DNA of 28,914 nt from Porphyromonadaceae bacterium UBA4277 (GTDB lineage: Bacteria; Bacteroidota; Bacteroidia; Bacteroidales; Muribaculaceae), in NCBI GenBank assembly GCA_002395965.1, contig DGVT01000030.1, positions 1 through 28,914 on the forward strand, given 5' to 3'. Within the stretch, counting starts at the first letter, position 1, and each line of letters opens with the position of its first letter. The position numbers were made by a program, and so were the translations under genes. A model generated the notes under the pieces. That model ran no database searches, had not been told where the DNA came from, and worked only from the letters and a program-made list of their open reading frames with translations. Below are positions 16,793 through 25,059 of the stretch, in pieces.

Positions 16793-16831
16793 AGTGAGGG
16801 GGGCGCCGGAAATTCCGGCATCCCCCTCACT
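16793..16831 (-). terminator. Strong hairpin terminator between convergent rubrerythrin and nhaD
   Basis: AGTGAGGGGG (16793-16802) pairs with CCCCCTCACT (16822-16831), and an inner GCCGG/CCGGC stem continues it. On the minus strand it is followed by CATTTTTCC, so it serves best as the terminator of the nhaD operon. It may also stop plus-strand rubrerythrin transcripts, though the T-tract on that side is poor. Confidence 0.8.
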
Positions 16832-16897
16832 ATTCTATAGTCCCTCTCCAAGCTCAACGTAACGTGAGCTCGGTATAAGGAATTGCCTCGTTTTATC

Positions 16898-18241
16898 TCA
16901 GACGATGAATGTGCGTTCCAGCCAGTAATACAGCAAGCCGATGATGAAGCCTATAAAGGCCAGCCACGAGATGCGACGCAAATACCATCCGAACGAGATA
17001 TTCTCCAGTCCCATCACCACCACACCGGCAGCACTGCCGATGATGAGTATCGAGCCGCCCACACCGGCACAGTAGGCAAGCAGTTGCCAGAAGACGCCGT
17101 CAACAGCCATGTCGCCCGCAGCCGCCACAGGATACATTCCCATGCAGCCTGCCACCAGAGGCACGTTATCGACGATACTCGACATCACTCCTATCGACCC
17201 GGTCACAAGATAGTGATTACCGCCACTGGCCGCATCAAGCCACTTTCCGGCAGTGGTGAGCACACCTATCTGCTCGAGGCAGCTCACCGACATGAGGATG
17301 CCCAGGAAAAACAGAATGGTGCTCATGTCGATGTGAGAGAGCAGCTTGCTCACGCGGTTATGCCAGCTGGTTTCGGAGCGGCGTTTCTTCAGGTGGGCAT
17401 AGAACAGCTCGGTAGTAAGCCACAGCACCGACAGCACCAGCAATATGCCCACAAATGGGGGCAGACCGGTGATATACTTGAACACGGGCACGAAAATCAG
17501 TCCGCCCACACCCAGTGCAAACACCGTGCGGCGCTGGCGGCTTGTCAGCTCGTCTTCGGCGGCATCGTCGGCTGTCACCTGCGACACGTCTAACTGGCCA
17601 TGCAGCATATACTGTGCTATGAGCACCGGAATCACCAGCGACAACAACGATGGCAGGAACACCTCTTTTATCACACCACCTGCTGTTATCAGGCCTTGGT
17701 TCCATAGCATGATGGTGGTAACGTCGCCGATAGGTGAGAATGCGCCACCCGAGTTGGCTGCTATCACCACAATTCCGGCATAGAGCATGCGGTCGTCGCG
17801 CGACGATATGAGTTTGCGCAACAGCATGATCATCACGATGCTCGTGGTGAGGTTGTCGAGAATAGCGCTCAAGAAGAATGTCATGAGTGCTATGCGCCAC
17901 AGCAGCGAGCGCTTGCTCGTCGTGCGCAGGGTGTTACGCACAAAGTTGAAGCCGCCGTTCTGATCTACGACCTCAACGATGGTCATGGCACCCATCAAGA
18001 AGAACAGTGTGGTAGAGGCATTGCCCAAATGGTGCTCGATGGCACTGCTCACTGCCTCGTGAATCGACATGCCGTCGGGCACATTGATAAAGGCGGTGGG
18101 GTCGATCATAAACAGCGTCCAGCACACCACCATCATAAACAGGGCTATGGCAGCCTTGTTTACTTTGATCACACTTTCAAGGGCTATGCACACATAGCCC
18201 AAGACAAAGGTAAGTACAATTGCTAATGTTAAGAAGGTCAT
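16898..18241 (-). CDS. nhaD: NhaD-type Na+/H+ antiporter
   Basis: A 447-residue polytopic membrane protein of the ion-transporter superfamily. Characteristic segments are LFFLMGAMTIVEVVDQNGGF, the ILDNLTTSIVMIMLLRKL helix with the conserved Asp-Asn-x-Thr/Thr, VVIAANSGGAFSPIGDVTTIMLW, and the second-half SSIVDNVPLVAG repeat of the DN motif. These inverted halves are typical of NhaD antiporters, which extrude sodium in exchange for protons. The start codon overlaps the stop of the upstream secreted-protein gene by 4 nt (ATGA), so translation is coupled. It is the last gene of a four-gene operon, closed by the hairpin at 16793-16831. Confidence 0.92.
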   Translation of the reverse strand: MTFLTLAIVLTFVLGYVCIALESVIKVNKAAIALFMMVVCWTLFMIDPTAFINVPDGMSIHEAVSSAIEHHLGNASTTLFFLMGAMTIVEVVDQNGGFNFVRNTLRTTSKRSLLWRIALMTFFLSAILDNLTTSIVMIMLLRKLISSRDDRMLYAGIVVIAANSGGAFSPIGDVTTIMLWNQGLITAGGVIKEVFLPSLLSLVIPVLIAQYMLHGQLDVSQVTADDAAEDELTSRQRRTVFALGVGGLIFVPVFKYITGLPPFVGILLVLSVLWLTTELFYAHLKKRRSETSWHNRVSKLLSHIDMSTILFFLGILMSVSCLEQIGVLTTAGKWLDAASGGNHYLVTGSIGVMSSIVDNVPLVAGCMGMYPVAAAGDMAVDGVFWQLLAYCAGVGGSILIIGSAAGVVVMGLENISFGWYLRRISWLAFIGFIIGLLYYWLERTFIV

Positions 18242-18630
18242 GGTTTTTTATTAGTTTTCAATATAAAGTCCATAAAAGCACGAGCGGCTGCGCCTTCGAG
18301 CACGCGAGGCCGCGTAACAGCGCGGTACTGATAGTCGCCAAATCGCAACATCTGCACGGCTGCAAACTCATGGTCGGCTGTGAAGCACACATGCAAGCGT
18401 ATATTGCCCACAGGCGTGGCATTGATTGTCGTTGCAGCCGCTGCCGAGGCCAACTTATCACCAGTCTCGCGCACCCAGAGGCTGGCATCACACAGTTGTC
18501 CGCCGTCGGCTACAACGGCAGGGGGCCGCGAAGTTGCATCACAGGCACCACCGGGCGCCACCATGCCCGAAAGGCATAGAACGACGGCGGCTACTACCGC
18601 AACATATATGTTTTGCAACTTCTCTTTCAT
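18238..18630 (-). CDS. Small secreted protein of unknown function
   Basis: A 130-residue protein not assigned to any family. Residues 1-30 are a hydrophobic Sec-type signal (VAVVAAVVLCLSGMVAPGGA) before a Cys at about 30; the residues before it are not a good lipobox. The mature part has two more cysteines (about 47 and 82) that could form a disulphide, and ends with FMDFILKTNKKP. It overlaps its upstream neighbour by 4 nt (ATGA) and nhaD by 4 nt (ATGA), so it is translated as a link in the same operon. Composition matches the neighbours and the gene looks intact. Confidence 0.75.
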   Translation of the reverse strand: MKEKLQNIYVAVVAAVVLCLSGMVAPGGACDATSRPPAVVADGGQLCDASLWVRETGDKLASAAAATTINATPVGNIRLHVCFTADHEFAAVQMLRFGDYQYRAVTRPRVLEGAAARAFMDFILKTNKKP

Positions 18631-20957
18631 TTCACATTATTCTCAGTTGGTGGCAGCGAAGATTTGTACAGCACAAAATGTGTGTCTTCATACACCACTT
18701 TATAAAGGTTCTTTTCAAGGAAATCGTTCAGCACCTGCAGCTTACTGTTGTCTTGATAAGCATTCTGCGTGCCATAGTCGGTGAGATACTGCTCAGAAGG
18801 CGTGCCCCACTCCGGCCCTAAAGTGTTGAACTTCTGGCGAAGCACGGGTGGCAGCTCGGCGACCGAAGCCTTGTCGAGCTTGGCCTTGAGCATGGCGGCG
18901 CTGAGTTGTTCGGGCCAGGAGCAGCCCAGGTAGGGGTGCGTGCCGGTGAGGTAGTTGAGCGTGGGAATACTGCCGTAGGCCATCAGTGTGGTGCCTGGCT
19001 CGATGTGCGGTGCAATGCCGCTGAGCACGGTGTTTAGCACCGTGGCTCGCTGGGCAGTGGTGAAAATGGCGGTGGCCCGGGGAGAGGCCACGGTATGCTG
19101 CTTGGCTGTGAGCGACCCGCCGTCGAAATAGGCTCCGCCGGTCACCATGCGCACGGCACACACCACAATGAGTGTGAGCACAAACGGTGCCCGCGTGCGG
19201 TCCTTCCACCACACAGCAGCCACGGGAGCGGCCGCCCAAGCTATGATGGTACCGTTGTTGTAGGCTCCGTCGCTGCCTAACGGCATGATGAGCATCATCA
19301 TCGCTCCGGCAAGGGCGGCCCAGGTGATGCTACGGCCACGATCGGCAGCCATCACGGCTATGCAGCCCGACAAGGCCATGAGCCACACCGGCTGCAACGG
19401 GTGCATTCGAGCTGTGAAATAGACAAACAAGGCTATTGAAGCCACTTTGACTGCCATGCACGCCCATGGGTGTGCGGCCCGACGATGATGCGCCACGGCA
19501 TAGGCCGCAATGGGCACAGCCAGCTTTATGGCCGTCCACAGCTCGGTGCCATAGAAGCGCAGCTGGGTCATTATCATCTGTCCGGTGGTGTGTGAGGCTG
19601 TGCCGCTGGTGTCGGAGGCTATGGCATGCAAGTCGGCAAGGACATTGGCAAAAGCATGCTTGTGGGCCGACGGCATGAGGAGTATCACCACGCCTATAGC
19701 CGCAAAGGCTCCGGCCACCATCACGGCCGATTGCAGCAACGGCTGCCTCCAGGCAATGCTGCTGCCGGCACGGCGAGCGCTCACCACCGCCTTGAGCAGT
19801 GGCACCACGGCAAGGCTCAGGCCCAGCACATTGGGAATGCGCACAAGCACATTCAGCCCCAACAGCACACCGGCAGTGACGAAGGCCGCCGGACGACCGC
19901 CGTTCACGCCCTTCCACAGCACAGCAATGGCAGCCGAGTAGAAGAGCACTGTGCACAGGTCATAGCTCAACGTGTAGGGCGGTGCAATGAACGATGCCAC
20001 CACAAGGGTGAAGCCCAAGGCCATCGCCCAGAAGTCGATGTGACGCCGCAAAGCCAGGTAGAGTGCCACGGCGCACAGCGTGTTGAACATCACCCCTAAC
20101 AGGCGCATCCCCAGCATCCCCATCGAGGGGAACAGACTTTGCGCCGTGCCGCCTATCACACCGCTCAGGTAGTACATGAAGTTATATTCCACACTCTCGG
20201 GATGAGTGAAGATATTGTCGTAGAATGTGAGATAGAACCCGGCATCGGCCACGTCCATCCCGAAGAACACGCCCAGCAACTGGTAGGCCACAAGTGCCAC
20301 CAGCAGCAAGGGGAACATCATGGCATGAGGCTTGCCGGGCAGCGTTTTGACGTCGGTGGGGGTGTCGAAACTGCGGTAATAGGCCGCCTGGGCATGGCCG
20401 AGCATGGCCAGGTCGCCACGGCTATCACCGTAGGCCGCCGCCAGCTGTTGCCGCTCCACTTCGGGCACTGCGGCCACTATGCGGCGCCACTTCTCCGAGC
20501 CGTTGCAGTTGGGTGTGGCAAAGCGGCCAGTAAGGCGACAGTGGGCATCCACCTCGGGCTCGGTGCCTATGACTGTCACACCGGGGCGCTGCAGCCACGG
20601 CTCCACCCACTCGGGCATGCTGGCCGTGACCACCAGCACACGCTGGCCGTGAGCCAGGGCTTCGTCGATGGCACGAAGGGCCTCGACACGGGTGTGGCCG
20701 GCACGATAACGGCCGGCAAAAGCCTCACACATCTGCTTGAAGTCGTCGTAGTGCATGCCCTTGACGAAGTGCGACAGCAGCCGCTCCTTGGCCGGGCCTC
20801 CGTCGAGCACACCGAGCTCGTAGAGCACAATCCACGGCAGGCAACACACCACTCCCCACCACCAGCGCAGCCGCCCAAAGCTGTGCTTGAGCAGCAACGG
20901 CAGTGTGTCGCAAGTGGTAATGGTTTCGTCGAAGTCAAAAGCTGTGATGCGTTGCAT
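18627..20957 (-). CDS. HAD-IB phosphatase fused to a polytopic GT-C-like membrane protein
   Basis: A 776-residue fusion. Residues 1-205 are a HAD-IB phosphatase with all four motifs: FDFDETIT (Asp8, Asp10), VVTASMP (Thr111), CNGSEK (Lys156) and GDSRGDLAML (Asp178, Asp182). From about 213, some ten hydrophobic helices follow. The first large loop reads MDVADAGFYLTFYDNIF (Asp235, Asp238), a position where GT-C glycosyltransferases carry their acidic catalytic motif. The last ~150 residues form a soluble domain. GT-C enzymes use polyprenyl-phosphate sugars, so the fusion may couple donor dephosphorylation to transfer; this is inference. It starts 11 nt after the UbiA-like gene, whose family makes polyprenyl-phosphate-phosphopentose. 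Confidence 0.8.
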   Translation of the reverse strand: MQRITAFDFDETITTCDTLPLLLKHSFGRLRWWWGVVCCLPWIVLYELGVLDGGPAKERLLSHFVKGMHYDDFKQMCEAFAGRYRAGHTRVEALRAIDEALAHGQRVLVVTASMPEWVEPWLQRPGVTVIGTEPEVDAHCRLTGRFATPNCNGSEKWRRIVAAVPEVERQQLAAAYGDSRGDLAMLGHAQAAYYRSFDTPTDVKTLPGKPHAMMFPLLLVALVAYQLLGVFFGMDVADAGFYLTFYDNIFTHPESVEYNFMYYLSGVIGGTAQSLFPSMGMLGMRLLGVMFNTLCAVALYLALRRHIDFWAMALGFTLVVASFIAPPYTLSYDLCTVLFYSAAIAVLWKGVNGGRPAAFVTAGVLLGLNVLVRIPNVLGLSLAVVPLLKAVVSARRAGSSIAWRQPLLQSAVMVAGAFAAIGVVILLMPSAHKHAFANVLADLHAIASDTSGTASHTTGQMIMTQLRFYGTELWTAIKLAVPIAAYAVAHHRRAAHPWACMAVKVASIALFVYFTARMHPLQPVWLMALSGCIAVMAADRGRSITWAALAGAMMMLIMPLGSDGAYNNGTIIAWAAAPVAAVWWKDRTRAPFVLTLIVVCAVRMVTGGAYFDGGSLTAKQHTVASPRATAIFTTAQRATVLNTVLSGIAPHIEPGTTLMAYGSIPTLNYLTGTHPYLGCSWPEQLSAAMLKAKLDKASVAELPPVLRQKFNTLGPEWGTPSEQYLTDYGTQNAYQDNSKLQVLNDFLEKNLYKVVYEDTHFVLYKSSLPPTENNVK

Positions 20958-20968
20958 GACCCTTCTGC

Positions 20969-21817
20969 TTAGAGATAGATTATTATTATAAAGGTGACCA
21001 CCCAGCCGGCCACACAGCCCTGGATGAAGCGGTCGTGCATCAGCACATGTGTGGGACTGCCGCTGCGGCGGTCCACCACAGCCAGTTGCATGTAGCGCAG
21101 CATTCCGGCAAGCACAAAGGCTGCCGTGGTAAACGTGTAGTCGCTATCGAAACGCTGCATCACCTCGGCACTCATGCTATACATCATATAGGCCACTACA
21201 GTGATAGTGGCTACCATGGTCAGCGCCATGTTAAGGAACTCAATGTTATAGTCGGCTGCACCTCGGCGGGCCTCATGGTGGCCGTCGGCCTTAAGCACAA
21301 CGTCGTCGCGACGCTTGCCCAGCACCAGAAACAACGCCAGCAGGAATGTCATCACCACAATCCACTGCGATGGCACTATATGCCCCGTGGCGGCACCGGC
21401 CAGCACGCGCATCACATAGAAGCACGCCACCACTGTCACATCGATTATCGACAGATGCTTGAGCCACAAGCTGTAGGCCACATTGAGTGCCATATAGGCC
21501 AGCAAAATCCACAAGGCCTCGACAGGAAGACACGTCGCCGTGATGACTACCGACAGCACCACACACACGGCAAGCACTGCCCACCCGGCCGACACACTCA
21601 GGGCGCCGGAGGCTATGGGACGGTGGCACTTTTCGGGATGACGGGCATCGGCTTCGCGATCAAGGATGTCATTAAGGCAATACACGGCACTGGCCGACAA
21701 CGAGAACGCTATGGCACACAAGGCTGTGAGCCATAGCAGGCGGCCATCGGTGAACTTGTGGTCGAAGAACAGCGGCATGAACACAAAAGCATTCTTGAGC
21801 CACTGCGGCACGCGCAT
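20969..21817 (-). CDS. UbiA-family prenyltransferase, decaprenyl-phosphate phosphoribosyltransferase-like
   Basis: About 282 residues with eight or nine membrane helices. The first Asp-rich motif is NDILDREADARHPEKCHRPIASG (Asp50, Asp53 and Asp57 counted from this start). The N-terminus RVPQWLKNAFVFMPLFF, LKHLSIIDVTVVACFYVMR, LFLVLGKRRDD and YNIEFLNM are features of the DPPR-synthase branch (mycobacterial Rv3806c type), which joins phosphoribose to a polyprenyl phosphate, rather than of quinone prenyltransferases. A GTG at 21841 would add eight residues. I prefer the ATG at 21817, because a TAATTTTG box (minus strand, 21846-21853) would place the transcript start at the GTG itself. First gene of the operon. 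Confidence 0.85.
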   Translation of the reverse strand: MRVPQWLKNAFVFMPLFFDHKFTDGRLLWLTALCAIAFSLSASAVYCLNDILDREADARHPEKCHRPIASGALSVSAGWAVLAVCVVLSVVITATCLPVEALWILLAYMALNVAYSLWLKHLSIIDVTVVACFYVMRVLAGAATGHIVPSQWIVVMTFLLALFLVLGKRRDDVVLKADGHHEARRGAADYNIEFLNMALTMVATITVVAYMMYSMSAEVMQRFDSDYTFTTAAFVLAGMLRYMQLAVVDRRSGSPTHVLMHDRFIQGCVAGWVVTFIIIIYL

Positions 21818-21845
21818 CAACTTTATTACTGACTGTAACACGATG

Positions 21846-21853
21846 CAAAATTA
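21846..21853 (-). promoter_or_regulatory. Probable -7 box of the UbiA-HAD/GT-C-nhaD operon
   Basis: TAATTTTG on the minus strand matches TAnnTTTG, 29 nt before the ATG at 21817. A good TTTG at -33 is not found. Confidence 0.45.
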
Positions 21854-21895
21854 CTACTTATATTTGAATAATGACCTACACCTCATTATAAAAAA

Positions 21896-21930
21896 TTGTG
21901 TTGCAGCCTCTCAATGAGGTTGCAACACAA
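21896..21930 (-). terminator. Former tRNA-Arg terminator, now stranded beyond attL
   Basis: TTGTGTTGCAGCCTC pairs with GAGGTTGCAACACAA (one G-T) around the loop TCAAT. On the minus strand it is followed by six T (21890-21895). It lies 16 nt past the base matching the tRNA discriminator in the left att copy, so before integration it would have ended the tRNA-Arg transcript. Confidence 0.75.
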
Positions 21931-21939
21931 AAATCGCGC

Positions 21940-21962
21940 TAAAGCGTACCCCCGCTGGGAAT
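21940..21962. other. attL: 23-bp direct repeat
   Basis: Identical to 27401-27423. The core reads AAAGCGTACCCCCGCTGGGA on the plus strand, which on the minus strand is the end of the T-loop, the 3' acceptor strand and seven bases beyond the discriminator of tRNA-Arg. The remainder of the tRNA is absent here, as expected for the displaced 3' fragment. Confidence 0.92.
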
Positions 21963-22078
21963 ACAAAAATAGTAATTTGTTACAATTAATTAAAATCATA
22001 ATTGGCTGAATTTCACTGCAAAGGTAGTAATAATTTTGGAAATAGGAACAAATAAAATGTATTTAAGTATAAAAATAT

Positions 22079-22099
22079 TGCCAGTAGATTTGCCAGTAA
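22079..22099. other. Putative integrase arm-binding sites, left end
   Basis: TGCCAGTAG and TGCCAGTAA are direct repeats spaced 12 bp apart, 117 bp inside attL. A matching pair lies near attR (27329-27348). The second copy overlaps the -33 element of the integrase promoter. Confidence 0.6.
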
Positions 22100-22120
22100 A
22101 TAATAATGTGCTTACCTTTG
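22089..22120 (+). promoter_or_regulatory. Integrase promoter
   Basis: TTTG (22089-22092), 20 nt, TACCTTTG (22113-22120) fully match the Bacteroidetes consensus. The transcript would start near 22126, only about 20 nt before the integrase ATG. The -33 element lies inside a putative arm site, so integrase binding could repress its own gene. Confidence 0.6.
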
Positions 22121-22145
22121 CAGTGGATTATAAGATGATTTTGAC

Positions 22146-23579
22146 ATGGCAACCTACCGATTTGAACTTAACGCTAAACCGAACCGCAACAAGAAGTATA
22201 ACATCTTGTTATGTGTCACAATCGCTGGCAAGCGAAAGAGAATCAAGACTGACATCTTACTGAACCGCAAAGGTGACTTCAATGCAAAGTGCAAGGGCAA
22301 CAACTGGATTAGAGAAAGTGAGCCTAACAGCAAAGTGTGGAATGAATATTTGGCCGACCTTCTTGAAGATGCTCGAAAGAGTTACAAGGAACTGAAGGAA
22401 ACATCAGCAGCCACAGCCGAAAGTGTTGCTTTGCTGGTGAAGGGTGAAGAACAATCGCACACATTCCTGAAATGGGACAGCACCGAAGCAGGGCTGGAGT
22501 TTTCAGGCTTTGCAGCCGAAAGAACCCAGCAAATTCTTGATGCCGGCGGAATCAGGAACTGGAAGAAGTACAACGGCTTTCTTAACAAGCTGGCCGGCTT
22601 CATGGACAAGAAGATGAGGCACAAGAAAGAAGTGCTTTTCAGCGAAATCACACTTGAATTTGTCACAAGGTTTGATGACCACCTTCACACACTTCACAAT
22701 GCCAGGGGCAAGAAGGAGGCTGATAAAATGCTTCATCAAAATTCCATTGTGGTAATTCTCAAGGTTTTCAAGACACTATTGAAAAGAGGCATGGAACTGG
22801 GCTATATCACCCCGGACAAAAATCCTTTCTTGGTGTTCAAGTTTAGTGGCATCAAGACCGAAAAAGAGAAGCTTGACAGCAGCGAAATTCAGGCACTGGA
22901 AGCCCTGGAACTGAAAGAAGGCAGCTTGGACTGGCACAGCCGAAACTGTTTCTTATTCAGCTTCTATTGTGCCGGTATCAGGGCTGGCGATTTGCTTCAG
23001 TTGAGGTGGCTTAATGTGGTAGGTGGTAGGCTTAACTACCAAATGGGCAAGAATCACAAGACAAGGGACTTGAAGCTGGTGCCACAAGCAGCAGCCATTC
23101 TTGACTTATATCGAACTGAATCCAGCAAGCCCACTGATTACATTTTCCCTTTCATGGACAACCGAAAGACTTATGCCAGTGCCATTCTTCAGGCTGATAG
23201 GGACACCCTTCCCAGCGACATGAAGCAGAAACTATTTGAAGAAGTATCTGCTAAAAATGCACTGATAAATAAGAGCCTGAAAAGACTGGCTGAAAAGGCC
23301 GACATCAGCAAGAAAGTATCAATGCACATTAGCCGACATTCCTTTGCCAGTATAGCAGCACAAAAGGGCATAGAAAGCAACAAAGTGAAGGCTTTGCTGG
23401 CACATTCAAGGCTACAAACCACTGAAGGCTACATGGGCAACTTCAATACTGATGAGAATGACAAGGCACTGGAATCAGTCTTTGGTAGCCCGACCGACAA
23501 GAAGGCACAACTGCTGGCATTGATTCAGGGCATGAATGAGGAAGAAATAACTTCGGTGCTGGCTTCCCTCAACCAGTGA
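22146..23579 (+). CDS. int: Tyrosine recombinase / integrase
   Basis: A 477-residue site-specific recombinase of the type found in Bacteroidetes integrative elements. The N-terminal 100 residues (Arm-DNA-binding) are Lys/Arg-rich, and a SAM-like core-binding domain spans about 115-235. The catalytic residues are visible: Arg279 (CAGIRAGDLLQLRW), Lys305 (GKNHKTRD), His394 and Arg397 (HISRHSF), His420 (LLAHSRLQTTEGYMG) and the nucleophile Tyr429. The set is complete, so the enzyme is probably active. The ATG at 22146 fits the promoter; a nearby ATG at 22134 is in another frame. It sits at the attL end, distal to the tRNA. Confidence 0.95.
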   Translation: MATYRFELNAKPNRNKKYNILLCVTIAGKRKRIKTDILLNRKGDFNAKCKGNNWIRESEPNSKVWNEYLADLLEDARKSYKELKETSAATAESVALLVKGEEQSHTFLKWDSTEAGLEFSGFAAERTQQILDAGGIRNWKKYNGFLNKLAGFMDKKMRHKKEVLFSEITLEFVTRFDDHLHTLHNARGKKEADKMLHQNSIVVILKVFKTLLKRGMELGYITPDKNPFLVFKFSGIKTEKEKLDSSEIQALEALELKEGSLDWHSRNCFLFSFYCAGIRAGDLLQLRWLNVVGGRLNYQMGKNHKTRDLKLVPQAAAILDLYRTESSKPTDYIFPFMDNRKTYASAILQADRDTLPSDMKQKLFEEVSAKNALINKSLKRLAEKADISKKVSMHISRHSFASIAAQKGIESNKVKALLAHSRLQTTEGYMGNFNTDENDKALESVFGSPTDKKAQLLALIQGMNEEEITSVLASLNQ

Positions 23580-23586
23580 GCCAGCA

Positions 23587-23626
23587 CCCCCTTTAATGAT
23601 ATAACAAAAGCATACAAATTTATATG
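23587..23626. promoter_or_regulatory. Palindromic site, copy 1
   Basis: A 24-bp lead beginning CCCCCTTTAATGATAT is followed by CATACAAATTTATATG (23611-23626), a palindrome with one mismatch. It ends 2 nt before the ATG at 23629, over the ribosome-binding region. The same ~40-bp block recurs at 26614-26653 with 20/24 and 15/16 identity. Confidence 0.6.
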
Positions 23627-23628
23627 TT

Positions 23629-24528
23629 ATGGATTTGGAACAAGTAAACAGCAAACATGGTGACTTTACAAGGCTTCTACTAAAGACCCCTTTAGAACAA
23701 TTCACCAGTCAATTATGGGAAGCATTTCAGGCTACAGCTTGTGATGCACTTGACTTTACAAACATTTTAACTGAAATAGAAAATAAAGCAAGGTCAAGAA
23801 TAGATGCAGCAACAAAACTGGCAAAGCAACTTCTTGCAATTTTCAACAATGAGCCAGTAAAAGCTGGCAAGACAATAATAACCAGTCACAAGGCACTGGA
23901 AGCTATTAAGCAAATCCTTATCGAAGAATACAAGGCATTTGGTATGCATCAGCGACAAATGACCATTGAGGAAGCCGAAGCCGACCTGAAGGACTGGAGA
24001 AACAACAAAGATACCGAAGAATGGATTAGGGAACAATTAGACTTTCTCGCTGATGAATATGGTTGTACTTATGAAGAAGGCTTCTATATTAGTGATGAAG
24101 ATTTAGATGCCTTTTGCACCGACACTTCAAATGCAGAATATTATGCTGAAGGTTTTACTATTTGTGAGGAAGTGACCCCCGAACAAGTTGAGGAAGCTAT
24201 TAGACTTAACTCTATCAGCAACAAGGCTGGCAAGAAGGTACAAAACACCAAATTACACTGGCTTATTTTGGAAATTAGAAGATATTACAAAGGGAATCAT
24301 AATAAAGATTATCGGCTTATTTTTGACTGCATGGACTTATTTGGCTTGATTGATGAAGCCATGAAGAAGGACTGGGACAAGTATGACCCCAAAAAACTGA
24401 ATATAGCAAAAGCATCTTACATCAAGTCTTTATATAAGCAAGCTGTTAGATATGAATCAGCCGACACCCAGCAGATTCTTGTTGCAAGGTTTAAGGGCAT
24501 TGGGCTTGAATTTCATGATACACTTTAA
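23629..24528 (+). CDS. Element-encoded protein of unknown function
   Basis: A 299-residue soluble protein without signal peptide or membrane segment. I do not recognise a family. It has a helical N-terminal half with several acidic stretches (TIEEAEADLKDWRNNKDTEEW). A central Tyr/Asp/Glu-rich part follows (YGCTYEEGFYISDEDLDAF), then a more basic C-terminus with LHWLILEIRRYYKGNHNKDYRLIFDC. It lies between the integrase and a hairpin terminator, as its own or an integrase-linked unit. The palindrome right before its start suggests local control. Being in a minimal element, it may act in replication control or superinfection defence, but nothing in the sequence proves either. Confidence 0.7.
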   Translation: MDLEQVNSKHGDFTRLLLKTPLEQFTSQLWEAFQATACDALDFTNILTEIENKARSRIDAATKLAKQLLAIFNNEPVKAGKTIITSHKALEAIKQILIEEYKAFGMHQRQMTIEEAEADLKDWRNNKDTEEWIREQLDFLADEYGCTYEEGFYISDEDLDAFCTDTSNAEYYAEGFTICEEVTPEQVEEAIRLNSISNKAGKKVQNTKLHWLILEIRRYYKGNHNKDYRLIFDCMDLFGLIDEAMKKDWDKYDPKKLNIAKASYIKSLYKQAVRYESADTQQILVARFKGIGLEFHDTL

Positions 24529-24553
24529 CCATGCATTTTGCTGGAATAGAATG

Positions 24554-24577
24554 GGCATCTTTTTAGATGCCTTTTTT
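24554..24577 (+). terminator. Rho-independent terminator
   Basis: GGCATCT-tttt-AGATGCC followed by TTTTTTG, 25 nt after the stop of the unknown gene. It separates the integrase/unknown unit from the xis-rep operon. Confidence 0.8.
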
Positions 24578-24635
24578 GTTCTATTTTTGGAATAAAAAAG
24601 GCTTGAAAAAAGTTTTTCAATATTCCTTAAAATCC

Positions 24636-24667
24636 TTTGGCACACTAATTTACCGAAAGTAATTTTG
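24636..24667 (+). promoter_or_regulatory. Promoter of the xis-like/rep operon
   Basis: TTTG (24636-24639), 20 nt, TAATTTTG (24660-24667). The predicted start near 24674 leaves about 55 nt of leader. An imperfect dyad, CACAATGTTGTG (24689-24700), lies just downstream and may be an operator. Confidence 0.65.
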
Positions 24668-24730
24668 CATCGGCAATCAGACACAAGCCACAATGTTGTG
24701 AATTGTTTTTCCTGATTGATTTAAGTGCAA

Positions 24731-25042
24731 ATGACACAACTTTCGACCCCCACAGCAGTTCCTTTAATGGTAGCACTTCCTGAATCAGAATGGGCTGGCA
24801 TTAAGGATTTGCTTAAACAAGTGAAGGACACACTGCAAACCAAATCCGAAACCGAAATTAATGCCCAGTGGCTCGAAAGCACCGAAGCAAGGAAGCTGCT
24901 TGGTGTGTCGGCCAAAACTTGGCAAGACTATCGTGACAAAAGAGTAATACCATTCAGCCAGTTTGGTAGGAAAATTTATGTGCGTAGGGCTGACATTGAA
25001 GCCTTCATGCAGCAGCACTACATCAAAGCAAAAACCAACTAA
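24731..25042 (+). CDS. Excisionase-like helix-turn-helix DNA-binding protein
   Basis: A 103-residue protein. The C-terminal half reads WLESTEARKLLGVSAKTWQDYRDKRVIPFSQFGRKIYVRRADIEAFM, the MerR/HTH_17-type winged helix typical of Xis and AlpA-like recombination directionality factors in Bacteroidetes elements. The N-terminal part is a short helical region (WAGIKDLLKQVKDTLQ). I use the ATG at 24731; an in-frame GTG at 24725 adds two residues. It opens a three-gene operon with its own consensus promoter. Its likely jobs are bending att DNA for excision and regulating the integrase, both inferred from family behaviour. Confidence 0.85.
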   Translation: MTQLSTPTAVPLMVALPESEWAGIKDLLKQVKDTLQTKSETEINAQWLESTEARKLLGVSAKTWQDYRDKRVIPFSQFGRKIYVRRADIEAFMQQHYIKAKTN

Positions 25043-25059
25043 AAAGAAAGGATTATAAA

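Noticed and set aside
22019..22052. Minus-strand promoter near attL (TACCTTTG with TTTG upstream)
   Set aside because: The spacer is 22 nt, outside the usual 19-21, and no gene follows on that strand before the hairpin at 21896-21930; left as a weak possibility only.
22036..22263. 75-codon frame at the left end of the element
   Set aside because: It crosses the int promoter and overlaps int out of frame; only its 3' part from 22134 could be a uORF.
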